From assembly GCA_947260005.1 (NCBI GenBank), contig CAMYOL010000058.1:62001-126000 (forward strand): a stretch of DNA of 64,000 nt, given 5' to 3'. This document shows positions 35,434 through 44,110 of the stretch, piece by piece. Made by a program: the position numbers and the translations under genes. Positions within the stretch are counted from its first letter, which is position 1, and every line of letters starts with the position of its first letter. Below the pieces are notes generated by a model, which saw only the letters and a program-made list of their open reading frames with translations, made no database searches and was not told the origin of the DNA. This DNA comes from an uncultured Ectothiorhodospiraceae bacterium (GTDB taxonomy: Bacteria; Pseudomonadota; Gammaproteobacteria; UBA6429; Thiohalophilaceae).

Positions 35434-35773
35434 GTGTGGATCTCACTTCTTTTGAGGCCCAGTAATTGTGACATAATCAACTGAATTTTATAGAGATATT
35501 GTCTTCAATATCACAAACAATACAGCGGTTTTAAGTAGTTGAGCAAAATACTGAGATAAATCGAATAAAGTGCTGCAAAAATAACCGGATTAAAATTAAC
35601 AAATATTTACAAAATAAGCATTGTGTTACTAAGGGTTAATTTCTACTTTTAGAGTCAGGGTAACCTATGGAATGCAGTTAGCCGAACCCGACGTTGACAA
35701 GGATGCAACAAAGAAGAGCTATTTCTGTGGGATGTTGAATTGAACTATTTTAAATTTTAAGGACAAGAAGGCT
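35434..35773. other. 340-base divergent region upstream of the Rrf2 gene
   Basis: No gene is visible. It is AT-rich (especially 35490-35640) and separates the HEAT lipoprotein from the Rrf2 regulator, so it should hold both promoters and possibly an Rrf2 operator. I could not define a dyad with confidence. Confidence 0.5.
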
Positions 35774-36199
35774 ATGACTATTTCATCACGTGCACATTAT
35801 GCAATTAAAGCTATGTTAAATTTGGCTTTCCAAATGCCAAATCCTGTGTCACTCACCTCGTTAGCGAAAAAACTGGATATCTCGCTATCGTATCTGGAGC
35901 AAATTTTTGCATTGCTACGCAAAAATAATCTCGTTAAGGGCGTACGCGGTCCAGGTGGAGGATATGTTCTTGGTAAACCGAGTGAAATAATTTCTATTGC
36001 TGAAATTGTTTCTGCGATTGATATCAATCGTAAAACGGCCGCCGACTTTAAAGGACAACCACAATCGGCAACACTTTTCGCCTGGGGTGTTCTGGAGTCT
36101 AAAGTTTCAACTAACCTGGATGGAATTACTTTAGCCGCTATCCATGAAGAAACAGTGGAACGTATGAACATGAACGAAAGTAATATTGTTGCTGCTTAA
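35774..36199 (+). CDS. Rrf2-family transcription regulator without Fe-S cysteines
   Basis: The 141-residue protein has a winged helix (SRAHYAIKAMLNLAF, SLTSLAKKLDISLSYLEQIFALLRKNNLVKGVRGPGGGY) as in IscR. The three cysteines that hold the iron-sulfur cluster in IscR are absent; there is no cysteine in the whole protein. The C-terminal dimer helix is otherwise typical. It is not followed by isc or suf genes and ends at its own terminator. Target genes are unknown; it may sense something other than Fe-S status or bind DNA as an apo form. Confidence 0.9.
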   Translation: MTISSRAHYAIKAMLNLAFQMPNPVSLTSLAKKLDISLSYLEQIFALLRKNNLVKGVRGPGGGYVLGKPSEIISIAEIVSAIDINRKTAADFKGQPQSATLFAWGVLESKVSTNLDGITLAAIHEETVERMNMNESNIVAA

Positions 36200-36223
36200 T
36201 TTCGAATAAGCATAACAATCAAT

Positions 36224-36255
36224 AAAAAGCCCGATCATATGATCGGGCTTTTTTT
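36224..36255 (+). terminator. Terminator of the Rrf2 gene
   Basis: A perfect AGCCCGATCAT / ATGATCGGGCT stem is followed by seven T residues, 25 bases after the stop codon. The A run on the other side could also stop - strand transcription. Confidence 0.95.
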
Positions 36256-36263
36256 ATCCGTAA

Positions 36264-36458
36264 TTAAATATCTGTATGTTGCGAACGTGATTCTGCTTCA
36301 ATAAACACATGTTTCACCACTGGGTATGCTACTTTAATCTCTTTAGTCAATTCCGTTACGCTAGTTTCTATAACCTGAGCTGCAACTTCTTTAGTAATTG
36401 AAATTAAGGAATTACCAATCATTGCAGCATAGATAACCTTTTTAGAGGAACCAGCCAT
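36264..36458 (-). pseudogene. Internally deleted remnant of a CDF cation efflux transporter
   Basis: The 64-residue frame joins two pieces. Residues 1-27 (SSKKVIYAAMIGNSLISITK) match the N-terminus of a CDF transporter, where the first transmembrane helix begins. Residues 28-64 (ELTKEIKVAYPVVKHVFIEA) match the cytoplasmic C-terminus, where LERRIK.AHP.VKRVFIEAQS is typical. The 250-300 residues holding the other helices and the metal sites are missing, so it cannot transport. The frame stays open across the join. Alternatively it is a new small protein made from the two ends. It starts 6 bases after the previous gene. Confidence 0.7.
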
Positions 36459-36464
36459 AAATAA

Positions 36465-36926
36465 TTACATCTTTATATGTTTGAGTAAAAGAATCATCAG
36501 TTTGTGCAGATTTTTGAGTCGAACGGATAAACGAAAATTTGTATTATTGGGGTCAATCTCAATAATGGTTTTTAATTGATCTATCTTTAATACAATGTTC
36601 TCAAATAATTGTTCAGTTTGCCAACCGGCATAGACCTGTAGTGACTTAATATCCTTAGTTAAACGTGTACTCACACGGGTTTTCTTTAAGTCTTTAAAAC
36701 TAAAATCACTCTTTAATGCTTTCTCAGTTTCCACTACCGACAGTTTTTTTATGATCACATGGGTTTTAGATTTGTTTTCTAAAAACAGATTTAGCAAATT
36801 AATATTTTTCTGTAGCTCGAGTAAGACAGCCCGTTGAGTTCCACGGGTATTTTTAAGTAATGACTGAAATATCTTGGCGATATTAGCTGAGGTAGACAGG
36901 CCAGACAAAAAGGCATTTAATACCAA
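36465..36926 (-). CDS. Hypothetical helical protein
   Basis: The 153-residue product is basic, rich in Leu, Lys and Asn, mostly helical, with no signal peptide and no recognised family. Translation would begin at TTG 36926, nine bases from a GGAGG site. It lies between DUF2244 and the CDF remnant on the - strand. It may be real because of the ribosome site and the length, but I cannot assign a function. Confidence 0.55.
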   Translation of the reverse strand: MVLNAFLSGLSTSANIAKIFQSLLKNTRGTQRAVLLELQKNINLLNLFLENKSKTHVIIKKLSVVETEKALKSDFSFKDLKKTRVSTRLTKDIKSLQVYAGWQTEQLFENIVLKIDQLKTIIEIDPNNTNFRLSVRLKNLHKLMILLLKHIKM

Positions 36927-36962
36927 CGTTATTCTCCTCCAAAATTCGTTTTTATTTTTTGT

Positions 36963-37445
36963 TTATAATGCCGTACTAACAAATGGACGCAATTTTGTTA
37001 TTAATTCATTTTTTTCCTGTTCAGTCAAAAAAGCTCCAATCTCAATTTTTTCATACCGACCACGCAATATGATTTTAGTGGCATGCCAGGCATGCCCGGG
37101 TTGTTGCACGATCAATCGAGTCCAAAACAACTCAGATTCCCAGATCGAATGTGGTTGTGCGATACCTTGCTCTACGCGGATTTTTTCCGGTGAAATATGG
37201 ATTACCTGTTTACGATAACACTGTCTGGCCACCCGGTGCATAACCAAAAGCAATACCATTATCTCAACACCGGCAAAGGGCAGGATCATCCACAGACCAA
37301 CGAGCGCAAATGCAACCCCGATACACAAGGCAAAAAAACTAACTATGAATAAAAATACTTTTGTGCTCTGCCAGCGCGCAGACAGATTGGGGCTTAAAAC
37401 GATATAACCGTCATGTCGCTCTATGTCGAGATGTCCCGAGATCAT
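36963..37445 (-). CDS. DUF2244 membrane protein
   Basis: The 160-residue protein has an N-terminal soluble stretch (LSPNLSARWQ), two transmembrane helices (about 29-50 and 52-70; LPFAGVEIMVLLLVMH) and a beta-rich C-terminal domain, as in the DUF2244 family found near cytochrome oxidase genes in proteobacteria. No oxidase genes are adjacent here. The function is unknown; it is an inner membrane protein. Confidence 0.85.
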   Translation of the reverse strand: MISGHLDIERHDGYIVLSPNLSARWQSTKVFLFIVSFFALCIGVAFALVGLWMILPFAGVEIMVLLLVMHRVARQCYRKQVIHISPEKIRVEQGIAQPHSIWESELFWTRLIVQQPGHAWHATKIILRGRYEKIEIGAFLTEQEKNELITKLRPFVSTAL

Positions 37446-37543
37446 ATTTGTTGTTTGATGCCAGCCTGCCGCTAATGGCCACTATCATAATCACATCCGC
37501 TATCAGATTCATTAGGAATAAGGGAGGCTGTGATCGCACATTA

Positions 37544-38431
37544 TTACACCGCCGGTGGCGGGCTCACGATATCTTCATAGGCAAAACGGGAATTGATGTC
37601 ACCACTAAATTCAAACACATCAAGCGTGTTTTCGTAGACGTCTTCGGATATGGCGGGATCCCCTTGCCAGCATCCCAGCTGTTGATATGACTTAATCGTC
37701 GCACTCAAAACGGACTGGTCAATATCGGGGAAAAAATCAGCTTCCAGCCTGGCTATCTCGGCGGCATCCATACTCATTGCCGCCAGACGTCCCCGACGGT
37801 AAGCACGAAAGAAGTCACTGGCCATATCGGTATCTAACCATCCCTGAGTGGCGCACAGGCTGCTAAAGGCAACCGGGCCGACTACCTCACCTACCGCAGC
37901 GACGACCGCTCCCAGACCATCCGCTTCGAGCTGCTGAGCATAGGGACCTTGTTGATGGACATAAGCACCTTGTCCTGCCCGGTAAGCATCATCGATGTCC
38001 TGAACATCGCCCATATCCAGAACATTTAATCTATTAGAATCAATACCTTGCTTATAAAGGGCATAGCGAAACATCGCCAATGGCTGAAAAAAATGATCAA
38101 CCAGCACGGGCCCATCAACCAAATCCTGCCATTGAAAGGATCCCGTTGGCGTTCGACTGGTGATGAAAAATCCATCCCGTTGATTAATTTGGGCAAAATG
38201 ACGAGTCGAACTGGGTTCAGCATTCGACAAGCCAGCAAAACGCGTGGCGACCGCAGATTGGGCCACCTGTACCGTCGACGAATTGAGGCCTTGCTCGATT
38301 GTGTTTGATTCAGATGCTATATCGTAATGCGGTTCGAGACCCTCTTCGGCCAGGTAACCCGCAGCTATGGTTAATAACAGTGGACTGTAAAATGCCGAAT
38401 GCCGTAGCACCCGGATGTGTATAGGTGTCAT
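37544..38431 (-). CDS. THI5/NMT1-like substrate-binding-fold protein without signal peptide
   Basis: The start is set at the ATG at 38429-38431 (MTPIHIRVLRHSAFYSPLLL). The 295-residue product has the NMT1/THI5-like periplasmic-binding fold: RHSAFYSPLLLTIAAGYLAEEGL, VAQSAVATRF, FFQPLAMFRYALYKQGID, GVVGPVAFSSL-like and W-rich C-terminus. No export signal is visible, so it is either cytoplasmic or misassigned at the start. Substrates of the family include pyrimidines and sulfonates. It is isolated from any ABC transporter genes in this window. Confidence 0.75.
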   Translation of the reverse strand: MTPIHIRVLRHSAFYSPLLLTIAAGYLAEEGLEPHYDIASESNTIEQGLNSSTVQVAQSAVATRFAGLSNAEPSSTRHFAQINQRDGFFITSRTPTGSFQWQDLVDGPVLVDHFFQPLAMFRYALYKQGIDSNRLNVLDMGDVQDIDDAYRAGQGAYVHQQGPYAQQLEADGLGAVVAAVGEVVGPVAFSSLCATQGWLDTDMASDFFRAYRRGRLAAMSMDAAEIARLEADFFPDIDQSVLSATIKSYQQLGCWQGDPAISEDVYENTLDVFEFSGDINSRFAYEDIVSPPPAV

Positions 38432-38453
38432 GGAATTTATGAGTAAAATATTA

Positions 38454-38798
38454 TTATTTTTTAGAGACAGCGCTACGCAGCGCATCCAGGGTATAACGTT
38501 CACCGTCAACTTCATAATCAATGAACATTAAGCCCAGACCATCGGCTTCGACACGTATCACCTTCATGTTAAAAGCGATATTGGGTTGAGCAGAGTCCAG
38601 CATATGCATTTTTACATGCGAGCCTGATGGCAATTTGGGAACCGGAAAAGCCTCTACGAAAACACCCGTATCAGAAATATCACGTGTCCGGGCAACCACC
38701 TCTCCGATCGTGGTATGAGTTAATTGAACTCGAGCATTGACCAGACGACGCGCAAAAATCCGCCTCTCAATATAATCCTGTTGTGCACTTGTAGCCAT
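38454..38798 (-). CDS. PilZ domain protein (first of a tandem pair)
   Basis: The 114-residue protein has an N-terminal RRIFARRLVNARVQL (RxxxR) motif, DISDTGVFVEA (DxSxxG) and the C-terminal GLGLMFIDYEVDGERYTLD segment. An AAGGG Shine-Dalgarno precedes the ATG. It is closely similar to the next gene on the same strand, including MLDSA.P.I.FN and the DYE.DG.R.TLD.LR end, so the two arose by duplication. It is probably a c-di-GMP receptor. Confidence 0.88.
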   Translation of the reverse strand: MATSAQQDYIERRIFARRLVNARVQLTHTTIGEVVARTRDISDTGVFVEAFPVPKLPSGSHVKMHMLDSAQPNIAFNMKVIRVEADGLGLMFIDYEVDGERYTLDALRSAVSKK

Positions 38799-38995
38799 CT
38801 GACAACCCTTAGCCGTTCCATTTTAACAATGTCAGATATATTTATAGCTCAATTCATTCTCGAATTCACGCAAATAAGCGCTTGGTTTTACAGGATTTTA
38901 CCGTTTTTAGTAAATTGGGCGTGTAAAATGAGGATTTAACTTAATTATAGAAAGCCAGCGAAAGCGGCAGGCGATATTACGAATTATAAGTAGCA

Positions 38996-39388
38996 CTATG
39001 GAATAGTATGGTGACTCACAACATGAAAGGGGCTTTGCTCGTAAGTCATATCATTTTTACTCACTTGCCACTGACGCCGTAGCTCATCGAGGGTAAATCG
39101 ACGGCCATCCAGTTCGTAATCGACTATCGCCACCCCAAGCCCATTATCCGATGAGTGGATAACGCGTGTATTGAATATTATTCCAGGATTAGCTGAGTCA
39201 AGCATTTGCAAACCAATATGCGCACCGCGCGGAACCCTCGGCAAATCGCTTAAACGGAGAAATATACCGGTATCCGAAACATTAATTGAATAGCCTTCAA
39301 GCGTACCGAGCCGGGAATGACTCACACGCATACGCGCTTGCACTGGAACGCGAGGAAATATACGTCGATCGTCGTTATTTATTGCCAT
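38996..39388 (-). CDS. PilZ domain protein (second of a tandem pair)
   Basis: The start is set at the ATG at 39386-39388 (MAINNDDRRIFPRVPV), eight bases from GAGG; the frame extends to 39469. The product has RRIFPRVPVQARM and NVSDTGIFLRL, the two c-di-GMP motifs, then MLDSANPGIIFN and DYELDGRRFTLDELR, as in the paralogue at 38454. The C-terminal tail (about residues 105-130) is unique to this copy. Confidence 0.87.
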   Translation of the reverse strand: MAINNDDRRIFPRVPVQARMRVSHSRLGTLEGYSINVSDTGIFLRLSDLPRVPRGAHIGLQMLDSANPGIIFNTRVIHSSDNGLGVAIVDYELDGRRFTLDELRRQWQVSKNDMTYEQSPFHVVSHHTIP

Positions 39389-39623
39389 CTGATTAACCTC
39401 ATAACGTCTATCAGACATGCTCTTCCTTAGCGTTACCATAAACGGTTGACTCATTTTCGTTTGCTTCATTGGCGAGCTATATTAGCGTTGTAATATATAG
39501 TCTTTTTGCTCCGTTAGTAACTGTGTTCAGGTCACAGTTTGCAAATTTTTTTCAATAATATTTGTATGGATATTAACAGAAGGGCGTTAAGAAGAGAAAA
39601 TCATTCAACGACGAGGTAATTAC

Positions 39624-39920
39624 TTACAGAAAGCATATCCCAAAGGAAAACTCCTGGAATTGCTCCTGAATATGGCGAACTTCGCCTTTAAGCTCCAGAG
39701 TCCTGATGTCTCCATCCAGGGTCATAATCGACTCAAACTCAAGCACATCACCAGGCTCAAAAGATGAGTGGCTGACCAGCCCCATTCCGCCCATAGAGTA
39801 GTCAAGCACTTCAAGTCGCATGTTGTTGCCTGTCTCGGTGGTCACATTTACCATGCGCCCATATTGGATACGCTTATGCTTGCGCTTTTCCATCAATGCT
39901 GTACCAATTGTTTGAGTCAT
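39624..39920 (-). CDS. PilZ domain protein
   Basis: The 98-residue protein has a KRKHKRIQYGRMVNV motif (RxxxR-like, with Lys residues) and VLDYSMGGMGLV (DxSxxG), then GEVRHIQEQ...FGICFL. It is more distant from the pair at 38454 and 38996 and resembles the copy at 33909. A start at MEKRKHKR nine residues in is also possible. Confidence 0.85.
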   Translation of the reverse strand: MTQTIGTALMEKRKHKRIQYGRMVNVTTETGNNMRLEVLDYSMGGMGLVSHSSFEPGDVLEFESIMTLDGDIRTLELKGEVRHIQEQFQEFSFGICFL

Positions 39921-40119
39921 ATAACGACAAACCTTGTCTATTTTTGCACCTTATAAATAAGTACACCTAATTCTACAATTCGTCAAACCCATAAATAAGG
40001 AGTTAACAGTTTGTAACCTCCTTTAATGTCTTAATACATTCCAACTCATTGATTTTTAATAATCGACTTGAATTATCGAACAAAACAGTAATGTGATAAG
40101 ACCAGTTCGGGTCATAGCA

Positions 40120-40539
40120 TTAAAGCTGCCCAAGATCGATATATTTAATTTTCTTTATGACGAATCTAAGAAAATCATCGTAAATTGGTTCAAGGTAATA
40201 ACCCATTGGCAAATCCAGCACCAGAAAATCATTTTCAACTCGCGTTAGACCATCCACCATGTCGACTCGCTTTAGTAAATCTTCAATGACTTCAACGACG
40301 GCATATTTATCACTGAGCCGAACTAAATAACTCCATTTATAGGTACGTTGTTCAATGGAAATAATGCGGCCATAGTCGTCATCGCTCGCCATCACACAGC
40401 GAACGTCTGGCATTAAGGTAGGTTGTATAATGATGTGGGAATTAAATAACAGCGGTTGCAGAATTTCGTTGCTTTCAAGCCAACGTTCATGTTCTACGCT
40501 GTCACGATTTAAATGATCAATAACTTCCTGTGAAAACAT
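40120..40539 (-). CDS. Hypothetical cytoplasmic protein
   Basis: The 139-residue product has no signal peptide or recognised domain. It is acidic with many Asp/Ile/Tyr/Leu residues (VMASDDDYGRI, LDLPMGYYLEPIYDDF). I place the start at the ATG at 40537-40539 because a GAGGG site lies nine bases before it; a TTG start at 40578 would add 13 residues. It lies just before a small membrane protein gene of the same strand. Confidence 0.65.
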   Translation of the reverse strand: MFSQEVIDHLNRDSVEHERWLESNEILQPLLFNSHIIIQPTLMPDVRCVMASDDDYGRIISIEQRTYKWSYLVRLSDKYAVVEVIEDLLKRVDMVDGLTRVENDFLVLDLPMGYYLEPIYDDFLRFVIKKIKYIDLGQL

Positions 40540-40612
40540 GGCAAAATCCCTCGCGATCGAATTCCGTTTGTCGTCCAATGATCAAATTAGCGTATCACGG
40601 ATGAGTATAATT

Positions 40613-40924
40613 CTACTTCATTTCGACTTTGCCGGCTACGTAGGGAATCACGACCAGGGCAATCAGGCTCGCAACAAGAATATCTCGATCTAAGCCCAAT
40701 TGATCGGCAACAGCAACCGGCAGATTCGCACCAATGGTACTTATAATAACCAGCACAACAAGTAAAAGGCGTCGATGCACAATCAAGCCAGTTATCGCGA
40801 CCGCCGCCAGCGCCGCTAATAAGTAATTTGCATCAAAACCCATCCTGGCAATCATACTGTCAGGCATATTGACTGCGATTGAAAGAAAGATGATCAAAAA
40901 AAATAAAATAAACTTTGCTGCCAT
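40613..40924 (-). CDS. Small three- to four-helix membrane protein
   Basis: The 103-residue product is hydrophobic from end to end, with four predicted helices (about 4-18, 31-48, 51-66 and 82-98) joined by short loops. The two halves resemble each other (NMPDSMIARMGFDANYLLAAL and NLPVAVADQLGLDRDILVASL), suggesting an internal duplication. The ATG at 40922-40924 is preceded by GAGGGG. No family is recognised. Confidence 0.75.
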   Translation of the reverse strand: MAAKFILFFLIIFLSIAVNMPDSMIARMGFDANYLLAALAAVAITGLIVHRRLLLVVLVIISTIGANLPVAVADQLGLDRDILVASLIALVVIPYVAGKVEMK

Positions 40925-41146
40925 CAATACCCCTCAGCCGTCTTGCTGACTTTGCGCTAGATTGATGAATTCCAACACGAGCAAATCGGTAACAACCAAT
41001 CTACTCTACCCCACATAAAATATGGCCTAATCAGGCCCGTTTATTACCAAGATCAATACACAATATTTCGTACCAGGCGCTTGTTTGGCCTACACTTTTT
41101 TCGATTATGCTCGATATATTACCTGTATTCATCATTTAATGAAATC

Positions 41147-42592
41147 ATGCAGCCAGCAGGTAAACAGACCGTTAGTCTTAGTGAATGGACTCGCCGCATT
41201 AGCGAAGAAGAGATGCCGGTATTCGCCCATACCGCACATAGCATCGCCGCCGCTTCATCTGGCGATGAAACCTCTATTGCAGGTTTATCGCATTTAATTC
41301 TGCGCGACAGCACCATGACCGCACGCATCCTGCGTCTGGCCAATAGTGTGTTTTATAACCCGGGAAATCGCCGAATTAATACCATCAGTCGTGCAATCGT
41401 GTTGCTCGGATTTAATGTGGTACGCAGCATGGCGCTTTCCATTGCCATTTTGGATCCCCTGTTAAAAGGGATACAGCATGAACACGCCCTAAAAGAAATG
41501 GCTCGTTCATTTCATGCCGCAGTACAAGCCCGCAACATTGCCTTTCAACGCAAAAGCAATGATCCGGAAGCCGTTTTCGTCGCCGCCTTGCTCTCGCGCC
41601 TGGGCAATATGGCCTTCTGGTGCTTCCCGTATGGCTATGCCAAAAAACTCGATGTCGCTTATCGGGAATGGGAACATCCTGCTAAAGCAGAAGAGGCCGT
41701 GCTTGGATTTAGTTTGAAACAACTCACCATGTCATTAAACAATGAATGGAAGTTAAGTACGTTGCTGGCTGAATATTTCAAAGGCTTAAACAAAGACGAC
41801 GTCGTGATGAAAGACATCGATTACGCCAACAATCTCATCCTGGCCGTCGAAGAAGGCTGGGGCGGAATTAAAACAAAGGACTGTATCCAGAAAATTGCCG
41901 ACCACATTGAATTTACCTTTGATGAAACCAATACCCTGGTCCAGGAGTGTGCTCACGAAGCCGCAAGAACAGCGTCCGAGTATGGCGCTGAAGCAGCAAG
42001 CCAGTTAATTCCGCTGCCCACTCTCAATGAGAATCAGGAACTCGCCCGTGATCAGGATGAAGAACCCCAAGCTAACCACAGTCTGCAAATGGAGATATTA
42101 CGTGAACTCACCACCATGCTACATGAAAAGGCTGAACTCAACGCCATTTTAGGAACTGTTATAGAAGGTATCTACCGTGCCTTGGGTATGGAACGAACTG
42201 TACTCGCTTTTATCTCTCCCAAAGACAATATGCTAATGGCTAAATATACCTTAGGCGACGAAAAAGAAAGACTAAAACGATGTTTTAATTTCTCGACAAA
42301 AGGTAAAAATATCTTTGCCGCACTAATGCGATCGAACTCAGCCTTTTGGTTAAACGATAAAACTCGCGGCGCCATGAATCCTTTGATCACAAAAGAGGTA
42401 AAAACCTGTATCGATACTCTGGAATTTTTCAGTATTCCGATCACCGTAAATGGACAGGGACGAGGTCTAATTTATGCTGACTGTAAACGCAGTGGTCGGA
42501 AATTAACGGCCGATGAATTTCAAACCTTTACCACTTTTGGTGAATATGCATCGATTGCTTTTGATTTAATTGCCTCACAAGCCGGAAAGTAA
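41147..42592 (+). CDS. HDOD-GAF signalling protein
   Basis: The start is set at ATG 41147 (MQPAGKQTVSLSEW). Residues about 15-215 form an HDOD domain (RDSTMTARILRLANSVFYNPG, AIVLLGFNVVRSMALSIAIL) in which the HD pair is replaced by Ser-Arg (ALLSRLGNMAFW). Residues about 320-475 look like a GAF sensor domain (GIYRALGMERTVLAFIS, IDTLEFFSIPITVNGQGRGLIYAD). HDOD proteins often keep only part of the HD site. The ligand of the GAF domain is unknown. The product is cytoplasmic and the gene monocistronic. Confidence 0.85.
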   Translation: MQPAGKQTVSLSEWTRRISEEEMPVFAHTAHSIAAASSGDETSIAGLSHLILRDSTMTARILRLANSVFYNPGNRRINTISRAIVLLGFNVVRSMALSIAILDPLLKGIQHEHALKEMARSFHAAVQARNIAFQRKSNDPEAVFVAALLSRLGNMAFWCFPYGYAKKLDVAYREWEHPAKAEEAVLGFSLKQLTMSLNNEWKLSTLLAEYFKGLNKDDVVMKDIDYANNLILAVEEGWGGIKTKDCIQKIADHIEFTFDETNTLVQECAHEAARTASEYGAEAASQLIPLPTLNENQELARDQDEEPQANHSLQMEILRELTTMLHEKAELNAILGTVIEGIYRALGMERTVLAFISPKDNMLMAKYTLGDEKERLKRCFNFSTKGKNIFAALMRSNSAFWLNDKTRGAMNPLITKEVKTCIDTLEFFSIPITVNGQGRGLIYADCKRSGRKLTADEFQTFTTFGEYASIAFDLIASQAGK

Positions 42593-42607
42593 ATTACCGG
42601 AAAGTAA

Positions 42608-43264
42608 TTAAATGGGCTTTAGTAAATCTGGCGAATTATTTTTAACCGAATTTACCCCGGTACTAACCGCATGATATTGAAGTTCAATATCTTCTCTTGG
42701 TATTAGTAAGGACTGATAACCGTCCGACTCGCCACTCAATAACCAGTCATCAAAATGATCCGGCCTGATGATCACGGGCATGCGATGATGAATATTTTGC
42801 ATAACAGTATTTGCGTTAGTCGTGATTATGCAGAATGAATTGATCTGTTCAGTCTCTGATTGCCATTGCTCCCAGATTCCCGCTAAAGCAAACAGCGATT
42901 GGTTTTCCTGATAAATATAATACGGCTGCTTTGGCCTGGCCTGCCCAGACCATTCATAAAAACCATCAACCGGCACAAGGCAGCGCCGTTGCTTAAACGC
43001 GGATCGGTAGGCTGGCTTTTCTTCGATACTCTCGGCACGCGCATTGATCATATTAAATTTTGTATCGGGCCCTTTTGACCACGAGGGAATTAATCCCCAA
43101 CGCATCAAATCACAGACGCGATGTTGCTGATTAGCATAAACGACAAGACTCATTTGCGTTGGCGCAATGTTATAAGATAAATGGAAGGTCGGTACTTCGC
43201 CATGCAGATGAAAATACTCTAACAAAGAATTCGGTTCTTTGCCTAAGGTAAAACGACCACACAT
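42608..43264 (-). CDS. yedK: SRAP-domain protein (YedK/HMCES)
   Basis: The start is set at the ATG giving MCGRF, because the catalytic Cys2 must follow the removed initiator Met; the frame runs 15 bases further. The product has YNIAPTQ, RWGLIPSW, NARAESIEEKPAY, RCLVPVDGFYEW and HHRMPVI, all diagnostic. HMCES/YedK binds abasic sites in single-stranded DNA and forms a covalent thiazolidine link through Cys2, protecting the site from error-prone repair. The gene stands alone. Confidence 0.95.
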   Translation of the reverse strand: MCGRFTLGKEPNSLLEYFHLHGEVPTFHLSYNIAPTQMSLVVYANQQHRVCDLMRWGLIPSWSKGPDTKFNMINARAESIEEKPAYRSAFKQRRCLVPVDGFYEWSGQARPKQPYYIYQENQSLFALAGIWEQWQSETEQINSFCIITTNANTVMQNIHHRMPVIIRPDHFDDWLLSGESDGYQSLLIPREDIELQYHAVSTGVNSVKNNSPDLLKPI

Positions 43265-43544
43265 AATCTCTCGCTCCAAACCTTTCTATGTCCAGTATAT
43301 TTGAATTTATCCCATTTAAGGTGTTGCTGACAAAAATTGTTTTATTTTAATGTTTTAATTTTCAATAATTTATTAACCCATATAAGTTTTCTAAACTTAG
43401 ATCAACCAATAGATTTTTTGAAATAGTTATCATATTTAATAGATTTCCTTCATACATAATCATAAAGTGGCTTTCAATCCCGGCATAAGCAGGTACACTT
43501 AAGTTTTCATGACCAACAACGACCTATAAGTAATTCGAAACCAC

Positions 43545-44099
43545 GTGTTTAGACCGTCACGACAAAAACGCTTTGAAAAACAAGTCCGTCCGCATTTACA
43601 GCGGCTCTACCAGTATGCCTATCGATTAACCGGCAATGCAGATGATGCAGAAGACATCGTACAAACCTTGTTAATGCGAACTTACGATAAACAAATTGAA
43701 CTCGAGCATCTGGAAAATCCAAAAACCTGGCTCCTAAAGAGCCTCTACCACCAGTTTATTGACTTTACTCGTCAGCAAAAACGCAATCCCAGCGTACCCG
43801 GAAATGAAGATGGCAGTGAAATGCTTCAACATACCAATGATCCAGCGCCAGGGCCGGCTCAGCACCTGGTCCATACCCAATTGTCCCTGCAGTTAACCAA
43901 TGTGCTGAATCAACTGAATGAAGAACATCGACAGCTCATCCTGTTACACGACCTGGAAGGGTACACCCTGGTCGAAATTTCAGAAATCATGGAAACCCCG
44001 GTCGGGACACTAAAATCGAGGCTTCACCGCTGTCGAAAAACCCTACGCGAGTTGATAAGGCGGGAACCCTTTCCTCAAAATAAACGTGTAAATGAATAA
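43545..44099 (+). CDS. ECF-type RNA polymerase sigma factor
   Basis: The 184-residue protein starts at GTG 43545. It has sigma region 2 (LYQYAYRLTGNADDAEDIVQ), a linker (residues about 84-115) and region 4 (LNEEHRQLILLHDLEGYTLVEISEIMETPVGTLKSRLHR). It is followed 11 bases later by a zinc-finger anti-sigma gene, the usual regulatory pair, and by two envelope genes that may be its targets. I could not recognise its target promoter by eye. Confidence 0.95.
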   Translation: MFRPSRQKRFEKQVRPHLQRLYQYAYRLTGNADDAEDIVQTLLMRTYDKQIELEHLENPKTWLLKSLYHQFIDFTRQQKRNPSVPGNEDGSEMLQHTNDPAPGPAQHLVHTQLSLQLTNVLNQLNEEHRQLILLHDLEGYTLVEISEIMETPVGTLKSRLHRCRKTLRELIRREPFPQNKRVNE

Positions 44100-44110
44100 G
44101 GGCTTAATTT

